This document shows, in pieces, positions 11,131 through 27,697 of a stretch of 64,000 nt of DNA. Position 1 is the first letter of the stretch; each line of letters begins with the position of its first letter. The stretch covers positions 100,502,001 to 100,566,000 of the forward strand of contig OZ231126.1 of the NCBI GenBank assembly GCA_965153355.1, in the 5' to 3' direction. Origin of the DNA: Flaccisagitta enflata (Eukaryota > Chaetognatha > Sagittoidea > Aphragmophora). A program made the position numbers and the translations under genes. The notes below the pieces were generated by a model. It saw only the letters and a list, made by a program, of their open reading frames with translations, made no database searches and was not told where the DNA came from.

Positions 11131-13720
11131 TGTGTAAATTAACGGTTTAAATCTTGTATTAATTAACACCAAAAACAGCATGTTAATAAACAGCATATAG
11201 GTTCCTGAACATAACCAACCTTTATCAATTTGATAAAAATCTTTATTTTTTCTGTGTGATTTAACATGCTGTTTTTTATGTTAATTAACACCACATTTCT
11301 CCCATTAATCAACCTAAAAAAATTGTATATCTTTAACAATTTGTTTATGATCTTTATTTTTTTTTTTGTTAATTAACGCATGAAATGTGGTGTTAATCAA
11401 CATCAAGAACAGCATCGTGATTAACAGCATATAGGTACCTGATCAATTTGTTAATAATCTATATTTTTTCTGAGTCAAATAACACACTGTGTTTGATTTT
11501 AATTAACACCACATTTCACCAGCTAATTACCACCAAAAAATTATGTATTTCTAGAAATTTGTTATTAATCTATATTTTTTTGGTGTTAATTAACGCATGA
11601 AATATGGTGTAAATTAACATCAAAAACAGTATGCTAATTAACAGCATATAGGTACCTGATCAATTTGTTAATAATCTATATTTTTTCTGTGTTAATTAAC
11701 ATGCTGTTTTTGATGTTAATTTACACCACAATTCACCCGCTAATTACCACCAAAAAATTAGATATTTCTAAAAATTTGTTAATAATCTATATTTTTTTTG
11801 TGTTAATTAACGCATGAAATATGGTGTTAATTAAGTTAAATTAACATCAACAACAATATGTTAATTAACAGCATTTAGGTACCTAATCAATTTGTTAATA
11901 ATCTATATTTTTTCTGTGTCAATTAACATGCTGTTTTTGATGTTAATCAACACCACATTTCACCCATTAATTAACACAAAAAAATTGTATATTTTTAACA
12001 ATTTGTTAATAATCTCTATTTTTTTTTGTGTTAATTAACGCATAAAATGGGGTGTAAATTAACACCAAAAACAGCATGTTAATTAACAGCATGTAGGTAC
12101 CTGATCAATTTGTCAATAATCTATATTTTTCTGTGTTGATTAACATGCTGTTTTTGATGTAAATTAACACCACATTTCACCCGTTAATTCACAAAAAAAA
12201 ATTGTATACTTTTAACAATTTGGTAATAGTCTATATTTTTTTTTGCGTTAATTAACGCATAAAATGGGGTGTTAACACCAAAAACAGCATGTTAATTACC
12301 AGCATATAGGTACCTGATCAATTTGTTGATTATCTTTTTTTTTCTGTGTTAATTAACATGCTGTTTTTGATGTTAACACCACATTTCACCCGTTAATTAA
12401 CACAAAAAAATTGTATACCTTTAACAATTTGTTAATAATCTTTATTTTTTTGTGTTAATTAACGCATAAAATGGGCTGTTAATTAACATCAAAAACAGCA
12501 TGTCAATTAACAGCATATAAGTACTTGATCAATTTGTAAATAACCTATATTTTTTACGTGTTAATTAACATGCTGTTTTTGATGTTAATTAACACCACAT
12601 TTCACCCGTTAATTAACACAAAAAAAATTGTATACTTTTAACAATTTGTTATTAATCTATATTGTGTTAATTAACGTGATAGTAATGGGGTGTTAATTAA
12701 CACCAAAACAGCATGTTAATTAAACAGCATATATACTTGATCAATTTGTTAATAATCTATATTTTTTTCTGTGAGCATTTAATGACGTTGTTTTTTATAA
12801 TACTAACACCACATTTTCAATTCACTTACCACAAAAAGGGTATATTTTCGCAATTTGTTAATAATCTATATTTTTTTGGTGTTAACTAACGGATGAAACG
12901 TGGCGTTAATTAACATCAAAAACAACATGTAAATTAACAGCGATAAGTACAAAATCAATTTGTTAATAATTTATATTTTTTAAAAGTAATAACACATTGT
13001 TTTTGATGTTGACAACCTCCACATTTCACTCCAGTAATTAACACCAAAAAATTGTACATTCTTAATATTTTGTTAATAATCTATATTTTTTTTTGTTAAT
13101 TAACGCATGAAATTGGGTACACTACTATCAAAAACAGCATGTTAATCAACAGCGTGTAAGTACAAAATCAATTTGTTAATAATCTATATTTTTTGTGTTA
13201 ATTAACACGCTGTTTTTGATGTTAATTAACACCACATTTCTCCCATTAACTAACACAAAAAAATTGAATATTTTTAACAATTTGTTAATAATCTATATTT
13301 TTTTGGGTTAATTAACAGTTGAAATGTGGTGTTAATTAACATCAAAACAGCATGTTGATTAACAGTGTATAGAGGGGTATAAAATCAATTTGTTAATAAT
13401 CTATATTTTTTTGTGTTAAATAATGCAATTATTCCAAATCATAATTAACACTAAAATGGTATATTTTTACCAATTTGTTAATAATCTATATTTATTTTGT
13501 GTTAATTAACGCCTAAAATGGGGTGTTAATTAACACCAAAAACAGCATGTTAATTAACAGCATGTAGGTACCTGATAATTAACAACAACCTTTAGCACCT
13601 ATTTTCAGTAATTTTCTCAAAAATAGAAAAATGTTTTTCTTAGTTAATTTCCTGGTACCTATATAGTGTTAATTATCGGCGTTAAAGTACTGTTAATTAC
13701 CATGGCCAAAATCAGGGACG
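11131..13720. repeat. A/T-rich satellite, ~213-bp unit, ~12 copies
   Basis: The anchor GCATATAGGTACCTGATCAA, with variants, recurs at about 11428, 11644, 11871, 12089, 12302, 12509, 12727, 12940, 13152, 13365 and 13560: spacings of 195-227, mostly 207-218. Each unit has two oppositely oriented cores, TTAACATGCTGTTTTTGATG and CACCAAAAACAGCATGTTAA, next to palindromic TTAATTAA and a shared AATTTGTTAATAATCTATAT. A monomer can therefore fold on itself. There is no coding potential. Confidence 0.9.
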
Positions 13721-13728
13721 ATATACCA

Positions 13729-13782
13729 GCGACCTACCGACTGACACGGCAAGGTGTAGAGTCGCATGTCCGCGACTAAAAA
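13729..13782 (+). mobile_element. Hairpin-ended dispersed repeat, copy d (3' end)
   Basis: Only the end is present: a CGACCTACCGACTGACACGG core, then AAGGTGTAGAGTCGCATGTC and CGCGACTAAAAA. It lies 35 bp from the last visible exon of the VWA gene. Confidence 0.75.
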
Positions 13783-13816
13783 GGTAAATACACGGAGATT
13801 CGGGATTTTCACTCAC

Positions 13817-18451
<4,635 letters not shown>

Positions 18452-20310
18452 CTGTGTACCAATTTATTCTTCAAAATTAAGTCAAATAAGGATTGATAAC
18501 TGTGACAAAAAAACAAGCCAACAAGGCAAAGGTTGCATGCTCCGTATTACCTCAACAAATAGTTAAATAGTTTACAAAATTACAAAATTTCATAAAAAAC
18601 ATCTCTACATTATAACGTAGTTACATAGATACTATCTTGGAAGGAATATAAGTCCCGGACGTTTTGTTTTATTGTAGCTCTGAAATGCATGATTAGATAT
18701 AAAAATTGGTGATCAATATAAAGCTATTGAACAGGGCTAACAAATGGCGCCCAGCTGAGGCTCATAGCTTTATTCATTTAGATTTTACATTAGTATAAGT
18801 GAAAATGTTAGTCGCTTGAAATGGAAACAAAACATAGATGGAATTTTAATGCATGAGTAGCTCTGATTTGCAATATTGAATATCAGAAATTGTAGAAAAA
18901 ACGGTGGGGATGAAAACACCAAAATGGCTTGATACACCTTACCAAAGCATGCCCTTACTCAAGGTTTTGAACAATAGTCATTATTTGATCAAATATAAAA
19001 TCAACTGATTCCCTACTTCATCTGGGTCTTTTATCTTTTCCAAGATAGTATATAATAACATAATCACATAATCACTTGATTACATATTCACATAATTACA
19101 TCATTTCATAATTACCATCTCGCTCATGCCTCGCTCATGCCTTAATTTAGAGCGTGCCCGCGTAACCGAGGCACTCTGTTTTACTGTCGGGCACGCTGTT
19201 TTTGCTGATTGCGTGCCCGGCTGGCACTCTCATCACATCAGGCCAAAAGACTTTCATTAAGATTGTTATTTCTTAAAGAAAGATCATCGATTCATTTAAT
19301 TCTTTGATTTGTCCATCCATACATTCATTCTGTCATTCAATCATTCATTCATTCATTCTTTCATTCATGCATTCATTCTTTCATTCATTCATTTATTAAT
19401 TTTTCGTTCATTTTTCCATTCATTCATTCACTTTTTTTCCTTCATTTTTTGAAAATGGAATTGAATCTTTTGAATTTTATTAACAAATCTGATTGTTTTC
19501 TGATTCAAGAACCAAATCAAACGAGTAGATCACAGACAGACCTTGGATTCTTTGACTCATTTATTTATTCATTCATAAATTGTTTCATTTGTTCATACAT
19601 TCTTAAAGGAGAGTTCAAAATTTCCTACATCTGTTGATAAAACAATATGAAAATTATCAACATTTGACTAATTTTGTGTTTTGCGTTAATTCTTTTGTTA
19701 ATGAATGCACAAATCCTTGAGATATCGCTTTTATTAAATATGTTTGTATCATTGTATAGGCACGATTCGCGGACTCCCAGACAGAGCATGTGTAAAATAA
19801 GCCATTTTCAAAATCAAATAAATCTAGCATATCTATACATCATTGGAAAGGTAATACTTTACTATTTATGAATTCACAACTGGAATTTGTTAGCAGGCCC
19901 AGATTTTTATGTAAATTAGGTTATAATGACAAAATATGAAATTTCCCTTAAATTCATAATTTAACCATTTGATGAAGTAAGATCGACCAGTAAGGGTCTA
20001 TATTGGTGCAAATACGTTGGGGCAGATGTTTTTACACTATATTGATCATTGGGCAGGAGTAGTTTTGAATGAAATTAATGCAAAGACCAAAAAAGTTCAA
20101 AATATTAATGTTTTTCATACAGACCAAACAGCCATTTACAGCAACTTTAAAGTAGCGAAGTAGCGATGGCAACAGGATGCATTTTAGACTGATTAAGAGT
20201 CCGCGCATATTGCTGCCTGAGTGAGTACGTAGGGAGACAGACTTACAATCTCACTAGTCTTTTGACAGCATACAATTACGATTAACAGTACACAATGAAT
20301 ACAACTTACT
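18452..20310. other. A/T-rich region, no exon recognised
   Basis: Earlier VWA exons should lie here or further right, but none stood out. It contains (TTCA)n at about 19318-19440 and a weak fragment of the hairpin-ended repeat near 20040-20060 (TTGGGCAGGAGTAGTTTTGA). Confidence 0.45.
19150..19240. mobile_element. GC-rich-ended repeat, short copy
   Basis: AGAGCGTGCCCGCGTAACCG on the left and GCGTGCCCGGCTGGCACTCT on the right, matching the ends of the element at 15745-16515 but with almost no interior. Confidence 0.6.
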
Positions 20311-20321
20311 TGGGAGTAAAG

Positions 20322-20356
<35 letters not shown>

Positions 20357-20427
20357 TTTTTCTTCTTTTTATTTTTTCTTTCTTGCTTTCTTTCATTCTT
20401 TCATTCTTTCTTTCTTTCTTTTCTTTT

Positions 20428-20464
<37 letters not shown>

Positions 20465-20555
20465 TCTCTTTCTTTCTTTCTTTCTTTTTTCTTTCTTTCT
20501 TTCTTTCTTTTCTTTTCTTTCTTCCTTTCTTTTTTTCTTTCTTTCTTTTTTTTTG
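20322..20555. repeat. (CTTT)n-rich pyrimidine tract
   Basis: About 230 bp of interrupted TTTC units, with no purines apart from a few scattered bases on the + strand. Confidence 0.9.
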
Positions 20556-20564
20556 GTTTTTAGG

Positions 20565-20990
20565 CAGCGGCTTTCACACATATAGGGAATTTTCTCCTTC
20601 TCCTTCTCCGTCTGTCCATCTGTCCCCCCCCCGTTCAGATCCTAGCCTCAAGGTCCAAATCCCTACCTCTATGCCGAAATCCCAACCTTGAGGCCCAAAT
20701 CCCAGCCTTGAGGCCCAAATCCTAACCTCTAAGCCAAAATCCCATCCTTGAAGCTCAAATCACATCCATGAGGCTCAAATTCCATCCCCAAGGCCCAAGT
20801 CTAACCCTGGTGACCCAAGTCCAATCCTGGAGAGACCCAACCAATCCAAAGGTTTCCAATCCTACCAGGCCCAAATCCCAACCCCGAAGCCCAAATTCCA
20901 ACCTCGAGGCCCCAATCCTAGCCTTGTGGCCCCAATCCCAGTCTAAAAGCCTCTATCCAAACCTTGAGGCCCAAATCCCACCCCCCAACA
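20565..20990. repeat. Minisatellite with element arm
   Basis: GGCAGCGGCTTTCACACATA, then CT-rich DNA, then ~16 diverged 20-bp units (TTGAGGCCCAAATCCCAGCC type). It abuts the 3' end of the decayed BEL/Pao element, which stops near 21000. Confidence 0.75.
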
Positions 20991-21009
20991 CCTTCGTCGG
21001 CGTATCATC

Positions 21010-21545
21010 ATGCTTATCTGAGATGGGAATTGGCACGTTAGGATCTCCATCCATCAATTGCCGCGTTACTTTTCCACTTCACCAGATCCATCCCGCCTTC
21101 AGCCATCGCCGCCACCACACGGCAACTGCAGTGCTTCGTCGACCGAATCCCCACCCCCACTTCCGTCGTCGACGTAGAAGCCAAAGCGAATAAGATCGTA
21201 GACGTTGTAAGGATATTTGGGCCGGATTACTTCAGCATGCTTTCTGACGGTGAAAGACGTGACGAATGAGCTGGATTGGCTGCCGAAGGCATGTGATAAG
21301 AACAGATTCAAAATGGCTTCTCGTAAAGTGCAGTCTTTGAATTAAAAGAATCTGAACAGATCAGCGTCGTCAGGATGGACGCGGATCTGGTGAAAAAACG
21401 CCTTTATATCACACATAAAGGCGATCTTCCATTGACGAACTCGCATGAGGATGTCCATCAAGCTGTTCATCAGGTTTGGACCTCCGGGCAGGCAAATCGT
21501 GAAGTGAGATCCGTCGGTCGCGCGCCTGCGGCGCTTTATCGTGAC
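21010..21545 (-). pseudogene. BEL/Pao reverse transcriptase fragment
   Basis: This would copy element RNA into DNA. Visible blocks, in order and in more than one frame, are PGGPNLMNSLMDIL (21495-21440 region), CDIKAFFHQI with the first catalytic Asp, LSHAFGSQSSSFVTSFTVRK, and FGFYVDDGSG carrying the YVDD catalytic box near 21175. Frame shifts between the blocks and a stop before the FGS block show it is dead. The protein ends soon after YVDD. Confidence 0.8.
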
Positions 21546-22079
21546 ATGCAGCTGGCTGCGCGCAATTCAACAATATGAAGCGGCAAGTACCAGCGCGGCT
21601 ACTCAATGCCGTCGTCATCGTCGGCGTTGTCAATCTCAACCGCCACTCCCGTCTCGTAAAACACCGATTTCTGGAGAAGACTCGCACCTTTGAAGAGCTG
21701 GATCCGCTTGAGCCAAAACGTTGGTTACCGAGCCGCTTCATCGCAGTCGGTCGTGATTTCACTCTTCTCAGAATCTCCATGATTTTCTCGTGATGAAATT
21801 TCCATGTGGCGGGAGCAAAGTACTTTTTCACAATTGGGCAAAAATATGTCTTTTCCTCTAACTTTTATACGCTCTGACATTTTCAAAGGAATCACCCATC
21901 TCCTCTTGCGAGACGATTGATGATGTAAAGTCATGGCAAAAGATGCGGTCAATTTGCTGTTGAGCGCGCGATTGTGAGGATGCGTCGATATTGCTCGTTG
22001 AGGACGCGATCATCCGTCGCGATAGCGCTGATAAACGCAATATCTCGTCCTCTCTTGCCGTTTTCACATACAGTCAACC

Positions 22080-22600
22080 GAATAGACATGAAGCAAGTCA
22101 AAGATCCTGAAGGCCCTCAGCCCAGTTCTTGAGCGACGGCAGCATCCGCATGCGCCGCTCCGATGATCATCATCACTCCGCCTTCTGCTTCTGGAAATTT
22201 GACGCCTTCGATGTGAGGTTGGTCGGAAAGGTCACGAAGAAAAGGAGGAATATCGCGTTCACTCGTTAACAAATCACCCACCAATGCGTCGTTGACGTCG
22301 CGATGTATTCTGAAATACCGACCGATTGCATAGTAGATGATGCGATGGTGATCCTCAACAGCGCGACTTCCCACAATGTCACCGTCATTTACTGTTTTGT
22401 TGGAATCAGAAGACTGCGAATAGCGCTGGTACTGATCACGTCGCGATCAGCGCCCTGAGTCGATCATAAGCGTATATCGTCCTCGCGCCCGAAGAATTGT
22501 TTATGATAGTCACTGGAACGATCGGACGGACAACGTCGTCGAATGAAGAGACGGACCGCGACGTTGCCGTCGCCGCCAGTCATGCCGTGGCGTTAGGAGA
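22080..22600 (-). pseudogene. BEL/Pao aspartic protease region, frameshifted
   Basis: The stretch just upstream of the RT has a VRPIVPVTIIN block. A neighbouring frame then carries an MIDSG protease active-site motif, and a further frame carries DRDVISTSAIRSLL, the usual continuation. At least two frameshifts therefore separate parts of one domain. Further on, 22374-22117 has a block ending MIIGAAHADAAVA, similar to the post-protease conserved segment of Pao polyproteins. Confidence 0.7.
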
Positions 22601-23532
22601 GATGATTTCCGTTGGATCGGCTGCCTCCGTCGTCGACGGAGCTGTTGGTGCTGCTGCAGCCGCATCCTCTGACTTTTTGAAGGGAGCCAGCGGTACTTTA
22701 TTTCCCTGCTTATTTTCTCCTTTCTTCTCTTCCTTTTCTTCTTTCTTGTAGGTGCGCCCATGGAGAATCGTTGCGTGCCGCTTCTTGCAGGTTTGGCAAG
22801 TCGGTCTGTTCGCGCATCCTTTGGCGTTGTGTCCTGGCGCGAGGCAGTGGAAGCAGAGACGACGAGACATGATCTTTTGAACTCTCGCGTCCACTTCCAA
22901 CTCTAATAGCTGATGACACTCTTCTGTTTGATGCATTCCACTGCAGACGTTGCAGCGGTCCGTCGACTGCGTCTTTTGCTTGCCATTGGTCAAAGCATCT
23001 TCATATGATGATGGCGCTTCTTTCTCTGTGGTTGCGACTGCTGCTACTGATGCTGTTTTGCAGCTTGCGCCTTTGTTGCGCTGAATCACCGCCCATGTCT
23101 CGATCATATTGACCAAGTTGTCAAATGAAAATAATTGTCCATTTTGGGCTGCTTCATGTTGCTTTTCCCAGAATTTATCTGCAAGATGAGGGACCCTCTT
23201 GTTGAGGATCTCTTGCAGCAGCTCGTCACGATAGCATTGTTGCACTTCTCCACAGGTCCTCGCAATCTTCTTTGCCTTTTGCAACCTTGCAGACAAATTG
23301 AAATGCCTTGCATGGTCGGCCGACTGGATCTTCGCCTCCGCGACGATTTCGTTGAACAGCGCCGCAATGTTGCAGCGCCTTGCCATAAAGACGGCGTCCA
23401 TTTTGCGAAGGCGTCGTCAATCTCTCCTCTTGCTGTCGCTTCAGTTGCATCAATCGTCGCAGTTTCAATGATCTCTTTTGCCGGACCAGCAAACCACTTA
23501 GGCAATTTCAATAAGATGTCCATTTGCGTCAA
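22580..23532 (-). pseudogene. BEL/Pao gag C-terminus with zinc knuckles
   Basis: Two overlapping frames, 23532-23104 and 23401-22580. The first begins MDILLKLPKWFAGPAKEII. The second has a helical capsid-like segment (NKRVPHLADKFWEKQ) and then three Cys/His groups: CNVCSGMHQTEEC, CFHCLAPGHNAKGC and CQTCKKRHATILH. These knuckles are typical of BEL/Pao gag and bind nucleic acid during assembly. A frame change near 23400 splits the capsid part. The related gag at 41.1-43.6 kb has the same capsid segment (NSRVPHISNNFWK). Confidence 0.8.
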
Positions 23533-23813
23533 GCCTTCTTCTTCTCAGCATCTTTGAACTTCCTCTTCCACATCATGGGGGTGGTGGATGAAAGCTCCTG
23601 CAGGAAAAGCTTCTTCAGGTCTTGCTCTCTCCAACGCTTTGAGCCCGACCTCCTTGCTGTGCTGAGATCGTATGCGTCGCTCTTTCCAAAAACCTGTCCA
23701 GAGCCGGATTGTTGGGCATCTGAGCGTGGACTTCCGGTTGACGGGCTACTTGATGATGCTCCACTTGATGATACGCTGGGGTTGTTGGATAAGGCGTAAT
23801 TGACCCCCGGCTT

Positions 23814-24296
23814 TCACCGGAGATCTCTTTGTGGTTTACACTCCACCTTCTTCTTGCTGATTCTGCTGTTGACGATCATCTTGATGGAATCGGGGAGCAT
23901 CAAAATCTTGGCGGACGTACTGTCGCTTTGTTGTTGTTCTTCTTTACGTTGTTTCTCTTCTGCTCTCGCTGCGGCAAGGTCAAAGTCTCTCTGCTGAATC
24001 TGCATCTTCAAACTATCCACTTCTTGCTGCAAACGTTGATTCTGCTGGATAACTTCCGCTGAGGCGTTGCTAGAGGCGCTTGCTACTTTTAGCGCCTTCG
24101 GCTGCAATCCACTCGTTGTCTTCTTGGGAGCGACTTTTCTCCTCTCCTTATCTTGCAGCTGCTGTGCCAACTTCGCGTCAGCGGCCTCTTGCCTCTGCCT
24201 CCTGCATCGCCTCCGTTGCTTCACCTCCGCTTCCGGCTGTGTTGAAGACCTTTTCCTCTTGATGGGGAAGACCAGTCTCCCTTCTAGCAGAACCAA
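23814..24296 (-). pseudogene. Coiled-coil part of BEL/Pao gag
   Basis: Encodes a Lys/Arg/Gln-rich, probably coiled-coil segment (for example QQEVDSLKMQIQQRDFDLAA). It lies between the polyglutamine section and the capsid-like segment, on the same strand but in another frame. Confidence 0.5.
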
Positions 24297-25518
24297 TCTG
24301 CTTCTCGAAGATCACTTCGGTGCGGTAGGGAGAATCGTTGCTGCTGGGGTTGGTGATGCTGATCCTGATGCTGTTGCTGTTGTTGAAGCCGTTGCTGCTG
24401 CCACTGTTGATGTTGAAGCTGCTGTTGCTGGTCAGGACGCTGTTGCTGTTCATTCTGCTGCTGCAGTTGACGCTGGCGCTGTCCTTGCTGCTGCTGCTGC
24501 TCCACTGTTGCTGCTGCTGCATCGACTGCTTGACGAGATGTTTCCACTGACTGCACATGGCGTTGCTGTATGTTCGATTGAACAATCCAGGATTGAAATT
24601 TCTGAAGATAGATCGACGGTCTTTTGGCGGATGCTGCGGCTGCTGCTGATCCAGCTCAGACAGTTGTCTAAGCTTCACATCCCGCTGCTCTAAAGCTCCA
24701 CCAATGCCGCCGTCGTTCAGGCTATTCCAGTGCTTTCGTTGCATCTCTGCCGCATTGTTGAATACTCCTGCCCTTCTATCTTCATCTCGTTGCTGCTGCT
24801 GGCGAAAGTTACACATTCTGTCGTATAACTCTTTGTCTTCTTGTGATGAGCTTCGCTGTTGGAATCCCAATGGCACCGCGATCGGCGCCTTTGGAGCTGT
24901 TGCTGCACCACCACCTTCACCTTCAGCCATCATGCGCAGACGTTGATCTGCAAGGCGTTGCTGTCTCTCTTCTTCTGTCTCCTCACTGACGTTCATGCTT
25001 TCGACAGGATGGTTATTTGAAGCTGGAGGATCCACTACCACCGCTGGGATCGCGGCGGAAGGTTGCTGTTGCTGCTGCAGTTGCTGTTGCATATGTTCTC
25101 CTGCATCGTTTTGCCGCTGTTGTTGTTGTTCATGCGGCTGCATTGCCGTTTGATGTTGTCGCAGCTCTTGTTGTTGTTGCTGCTGCTGCTGTTGCTGCTG
25201 TTGATCGTGTTGTTGCTGTTGTTGAGCCACAGGTTGTGGCGCCGGCTGCAGGATCTGATGTTGTTGTTGATCTTGTTGACAAAATTGTTGGAGTTGCTGC
25301 AACTGCTGCTGCTGCAACAGCTCTTGCTGCTGCCGTTGAGCCGTCGTTTGCTGCTGCTCCTGTGGTCGGTGGAGTTGACGTTGCTGTTGGAGTTGCTGCT
25401 GCTGCATCTGCAATTGATGCTGCTGCTGTTGCTCCTGTTGCTGTCGCTGCTCCTCCTCCCGTTGTTGCTGCTGCATATCGTCAATCAGCCGACGGCCTTG
25501 TCGCATTTCCTCCTCCAA
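24178..25518 (-). pseudogene. Polyglutamine-rich part of BEL/Pao gag
   Basis: An open frame of 446 codons whose first third is mostly Gln (CAG/CAA/CAR triplets), followed by Ser/Asn-rich sequence. It continues the gag frame at 25541 after a one-base shift. Repeat expansion is the simplest explanation for its length. The long Leu/Val/Ala ORFs on the other strand are shadows of these CAG triplets. Confidence 0.6.
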
Positions 25519-25540
25519 CTGCCTACCCCATCTGTCTCTC

Positions 25541-26479
25541 TCAGCACTCCTGTTGTGAAGCGTCGCCTCGCCTCTCCTGCGGCGTCAATCCGTTGATGAT
25601 CCCGCGGCCTCTTGCAAGAGCGTCGGCGTCGTCGAGATCCGCAAGCATGTCGTCAGCTTGCTCCATCGGAGACGCACGCGCAGGTTCAATTTCCGAGACC
25701 AAATCTGATACCCATTGATTGACGGCATCTCCTCTTTGGATCGGCAGCAGATTTAAAAATTGGCACCAGTTGGAGATGCGCACCATGTGATCAGGGACCG
25801 GAAGTGGTAGATACTCGGATCCGTCGGGGTTTGGCAGCGACGTTCGCATCCTTGGAGTCGGAGCGCCGGTAACATTGTCACGGGCGGCGTGGGTGTCAGT
25901 TGGGAGACTGTTCCATGAGAATTCATTGACGGGTCTTTTGCGATTCCCAATGTCATTGTGCACTGCGTTCACGATGTCGGCGTTGGAAGGAAAACCCTCT
26001 GGATAGTTTTCACGATCAAAGAAACGCATGGAGTCCCATTCGCGCCGGATTCGACGCAAAGTAGACGCCGCGAATCGAAGAGGGTCGCCGGGCATCGAGT
26101 CGAGCGCCATTTGCCTTGCATACGATATGAAGTCGTAAACCATATCCCGAAGTCCGTGTCGAGCGCCATCTGATTCACAGGCGGCGTCGTCGAAGTCATT
26201 CGTTCCTTCGGTGCAAGTAGAAACGGCGTCGAAAAGGCGCCGGCATCCTTCCATTTCCGCAGTGATGTCGTTCCTCATTGCGCGCAAACGATTCGACCTC
26301 GGACACTGATTCAAACCGAAGTGAGATACACGAGATGACGTTGAAGCGGTCGAGACGGTGTCGTCGTTGCGCGCGGCTGCCATTGTCCAATTTCGTTTTC
26401 GGAGGTCGAAGACGGAAAGAGTCGAGTCGTTTTTTAAATTGTTGAAATATAAATTACGCCCACGAGTTTCAACTGGCAC
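25541..26479 (-). pseudogene. BEL/Pao gag N-terminus
   Basis: An open frame of 312 codons; the likely start is the Met of MAAARNDDTVSTAS at about 26386. The protein is acidic/helical (GLRDMVYDFISYARQMALDS; LRRIRREWDSMRFFDRENY). The gag at 41.2 kb has an equivalent region (VWLAAWRLVSHAKAYADAES; EVRNQWNATYYFDKQTF), which identifies both. The frame shifts after codon 312 into the polyglutamine frame. Confidence 0.7.
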
Positions 26480-27328
26480 TGTCTATGAGCGTCTATCTGA
26501 CTGACGACTTGTGGTGAAAGAAAGTTGGCCGATTGGAAAATAGGAAGGCGATCGTCTCGTTTATTCCATAAAAATTTCAACAACTGAAGAGAGGGGGAAA
26601 AATGAAAGGGAAAGTGGGCGTTAATTGTGATCAGCAAACGCAAAAGATAACATGAAATCGAGATAGGACACAATAAAGGACAGAAACAGCACATGACAAC
26701 ATGTTCATCTTCTTCAGAGCCCATGCCACCTGATAATACCTGCCCCTGCCCCGGCCCATCCCATTAAATTCATCCATATCATCCCTATAGCAAGCTGATC
26801 GGGCAAGCGATAAAACCATACTAAAATCCGGCGATAAAAATGCAAAAGAGCAAAAGACAAAATAACAGACCGGAAAACAAGATAAAAACAACGTTAATAA
26901 AAGCAAGACGCGTCTATAAAACTTACTTTTAGGCCCACTTTCGTTGGTTTCAACCCACAGTCTGTCGAAGTCAAATTAACGTTAATTGTCCGTTCATAAG
27001 TTTATCTGCAATAAAAAGATGAGAGATTATTGAAATTAGTGAATTCCAAGGGCGCATTCAGACGATCACGAAAAATCAATCAATCACTTTAAGAAGCAAT
27101 GCCGTAAATAAATAAAATCAATCAATCCAAAAATTGGACGATACGAAAGACGAGTTACGTATGTTCGCCTACGTAAAAAAAACAAATGGCACAAAATACA
27201 AGGCGCAACCATATGGTTACCCATCTAGCGTTCAATATAAAAAATGGCGAGAAACAAAAGACGCGGGCATTGAATAATCGAGAAAGAGGAAAAGCCAAAA
27301 GCACGCAAAAGAGACAAAAGCACACATA
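26480..27328. other. Between two opposed BEL/Pao elements
   Basis: No gene recognised. It should contain the 5' LTR of the minus-strand element and whatever remains of the 5' end of the plus-strand element. I could not match it to any other stretch as an LTR copy. Confidence 0.4.
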
Positions 27329-27693
27329 CTTAAGAAACGGACAGACATACATTTCTAACAACAGCACCCCCTACGACGGGGGCCGGACAAGGAACGAATG
27401 GGCAAGAACAAGCGAGGATCATGCCCAAGTGCGAACTATGCCCCGATTCTCACTGGCTAGACCTATGCGGCAAATTTAGGGACATGAAACCAGATGAGAA
27501 AGTTGAATACCTGAGAAACGCAAACAGGTGCCTGAAATGCACAAGAACCCACAGAACTCAGAACTGCAGGTTCAGCTACGCATGCAAGAAATGCTCAGAG
27601 ATCCACCCAACAGTAATGCACGAAGCTTTACAGGATGAAGCCACCCTCCTCGAGGCACTGATCGACGAGGAGGAGGAAGAGGAACAAGCATGA
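27329..27693 (+). CDS. BEL/Pao gag C-terminus, zinc knuckles
   Basis: An open frame that ends in TGA at 27691-27693. It contains CELCPDSHWLDLC, CLKCTRTHRTQNC and CKKCSEIHPTVMH: three Cys/His groups in the spacing seen in BEL/Pao gag, here for nucleic-acid binding. The tail is acidic (EEEEEEQA). The pol frame is the same frame and begins right after this stop. The N-terminal capsid portion is not present. Confidence 0.8.
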
Positions 27694-27697
27694 CTAG
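27691..27697 (+). promoter_or_regulatory. Putative stop-codon readthrough site, TGACTAG
   Basis: The gag frame ends at TGA, followed immediately by CTAG, and the same frame then stays open into the protease. UGA followed by CUAG is a known leaky stop context in animal and viral mRNAs. This would let a fraction of ribosomes make a Gag-Pol fusion. Confidence 0.5.

Larger units (their letters stand above)
21000..26479 (-). mobile_element. Decayed BEL/Pao LTR retrotransposon
   Basis: Read on the minus strand the order is gag, zinc knuckles, aspartic protease, reverse transcriptase, as expected for BEL/Pao elements. The frame breaks repeatedly. RNase H and integrase are absent: the element stops near 21000, beside a minisatellite. 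I could not define LTRs. The parts are listed separately. Confidence 0.85.

Noticed and set aside
24067-25718. Long plus-strand Leu/Val/Ala ORFs opposite the BEL/Pao gag
   Set aside because: They are shadows of CAG/CAA-rich gag codons; no domains and the composition mirrors the other strand.
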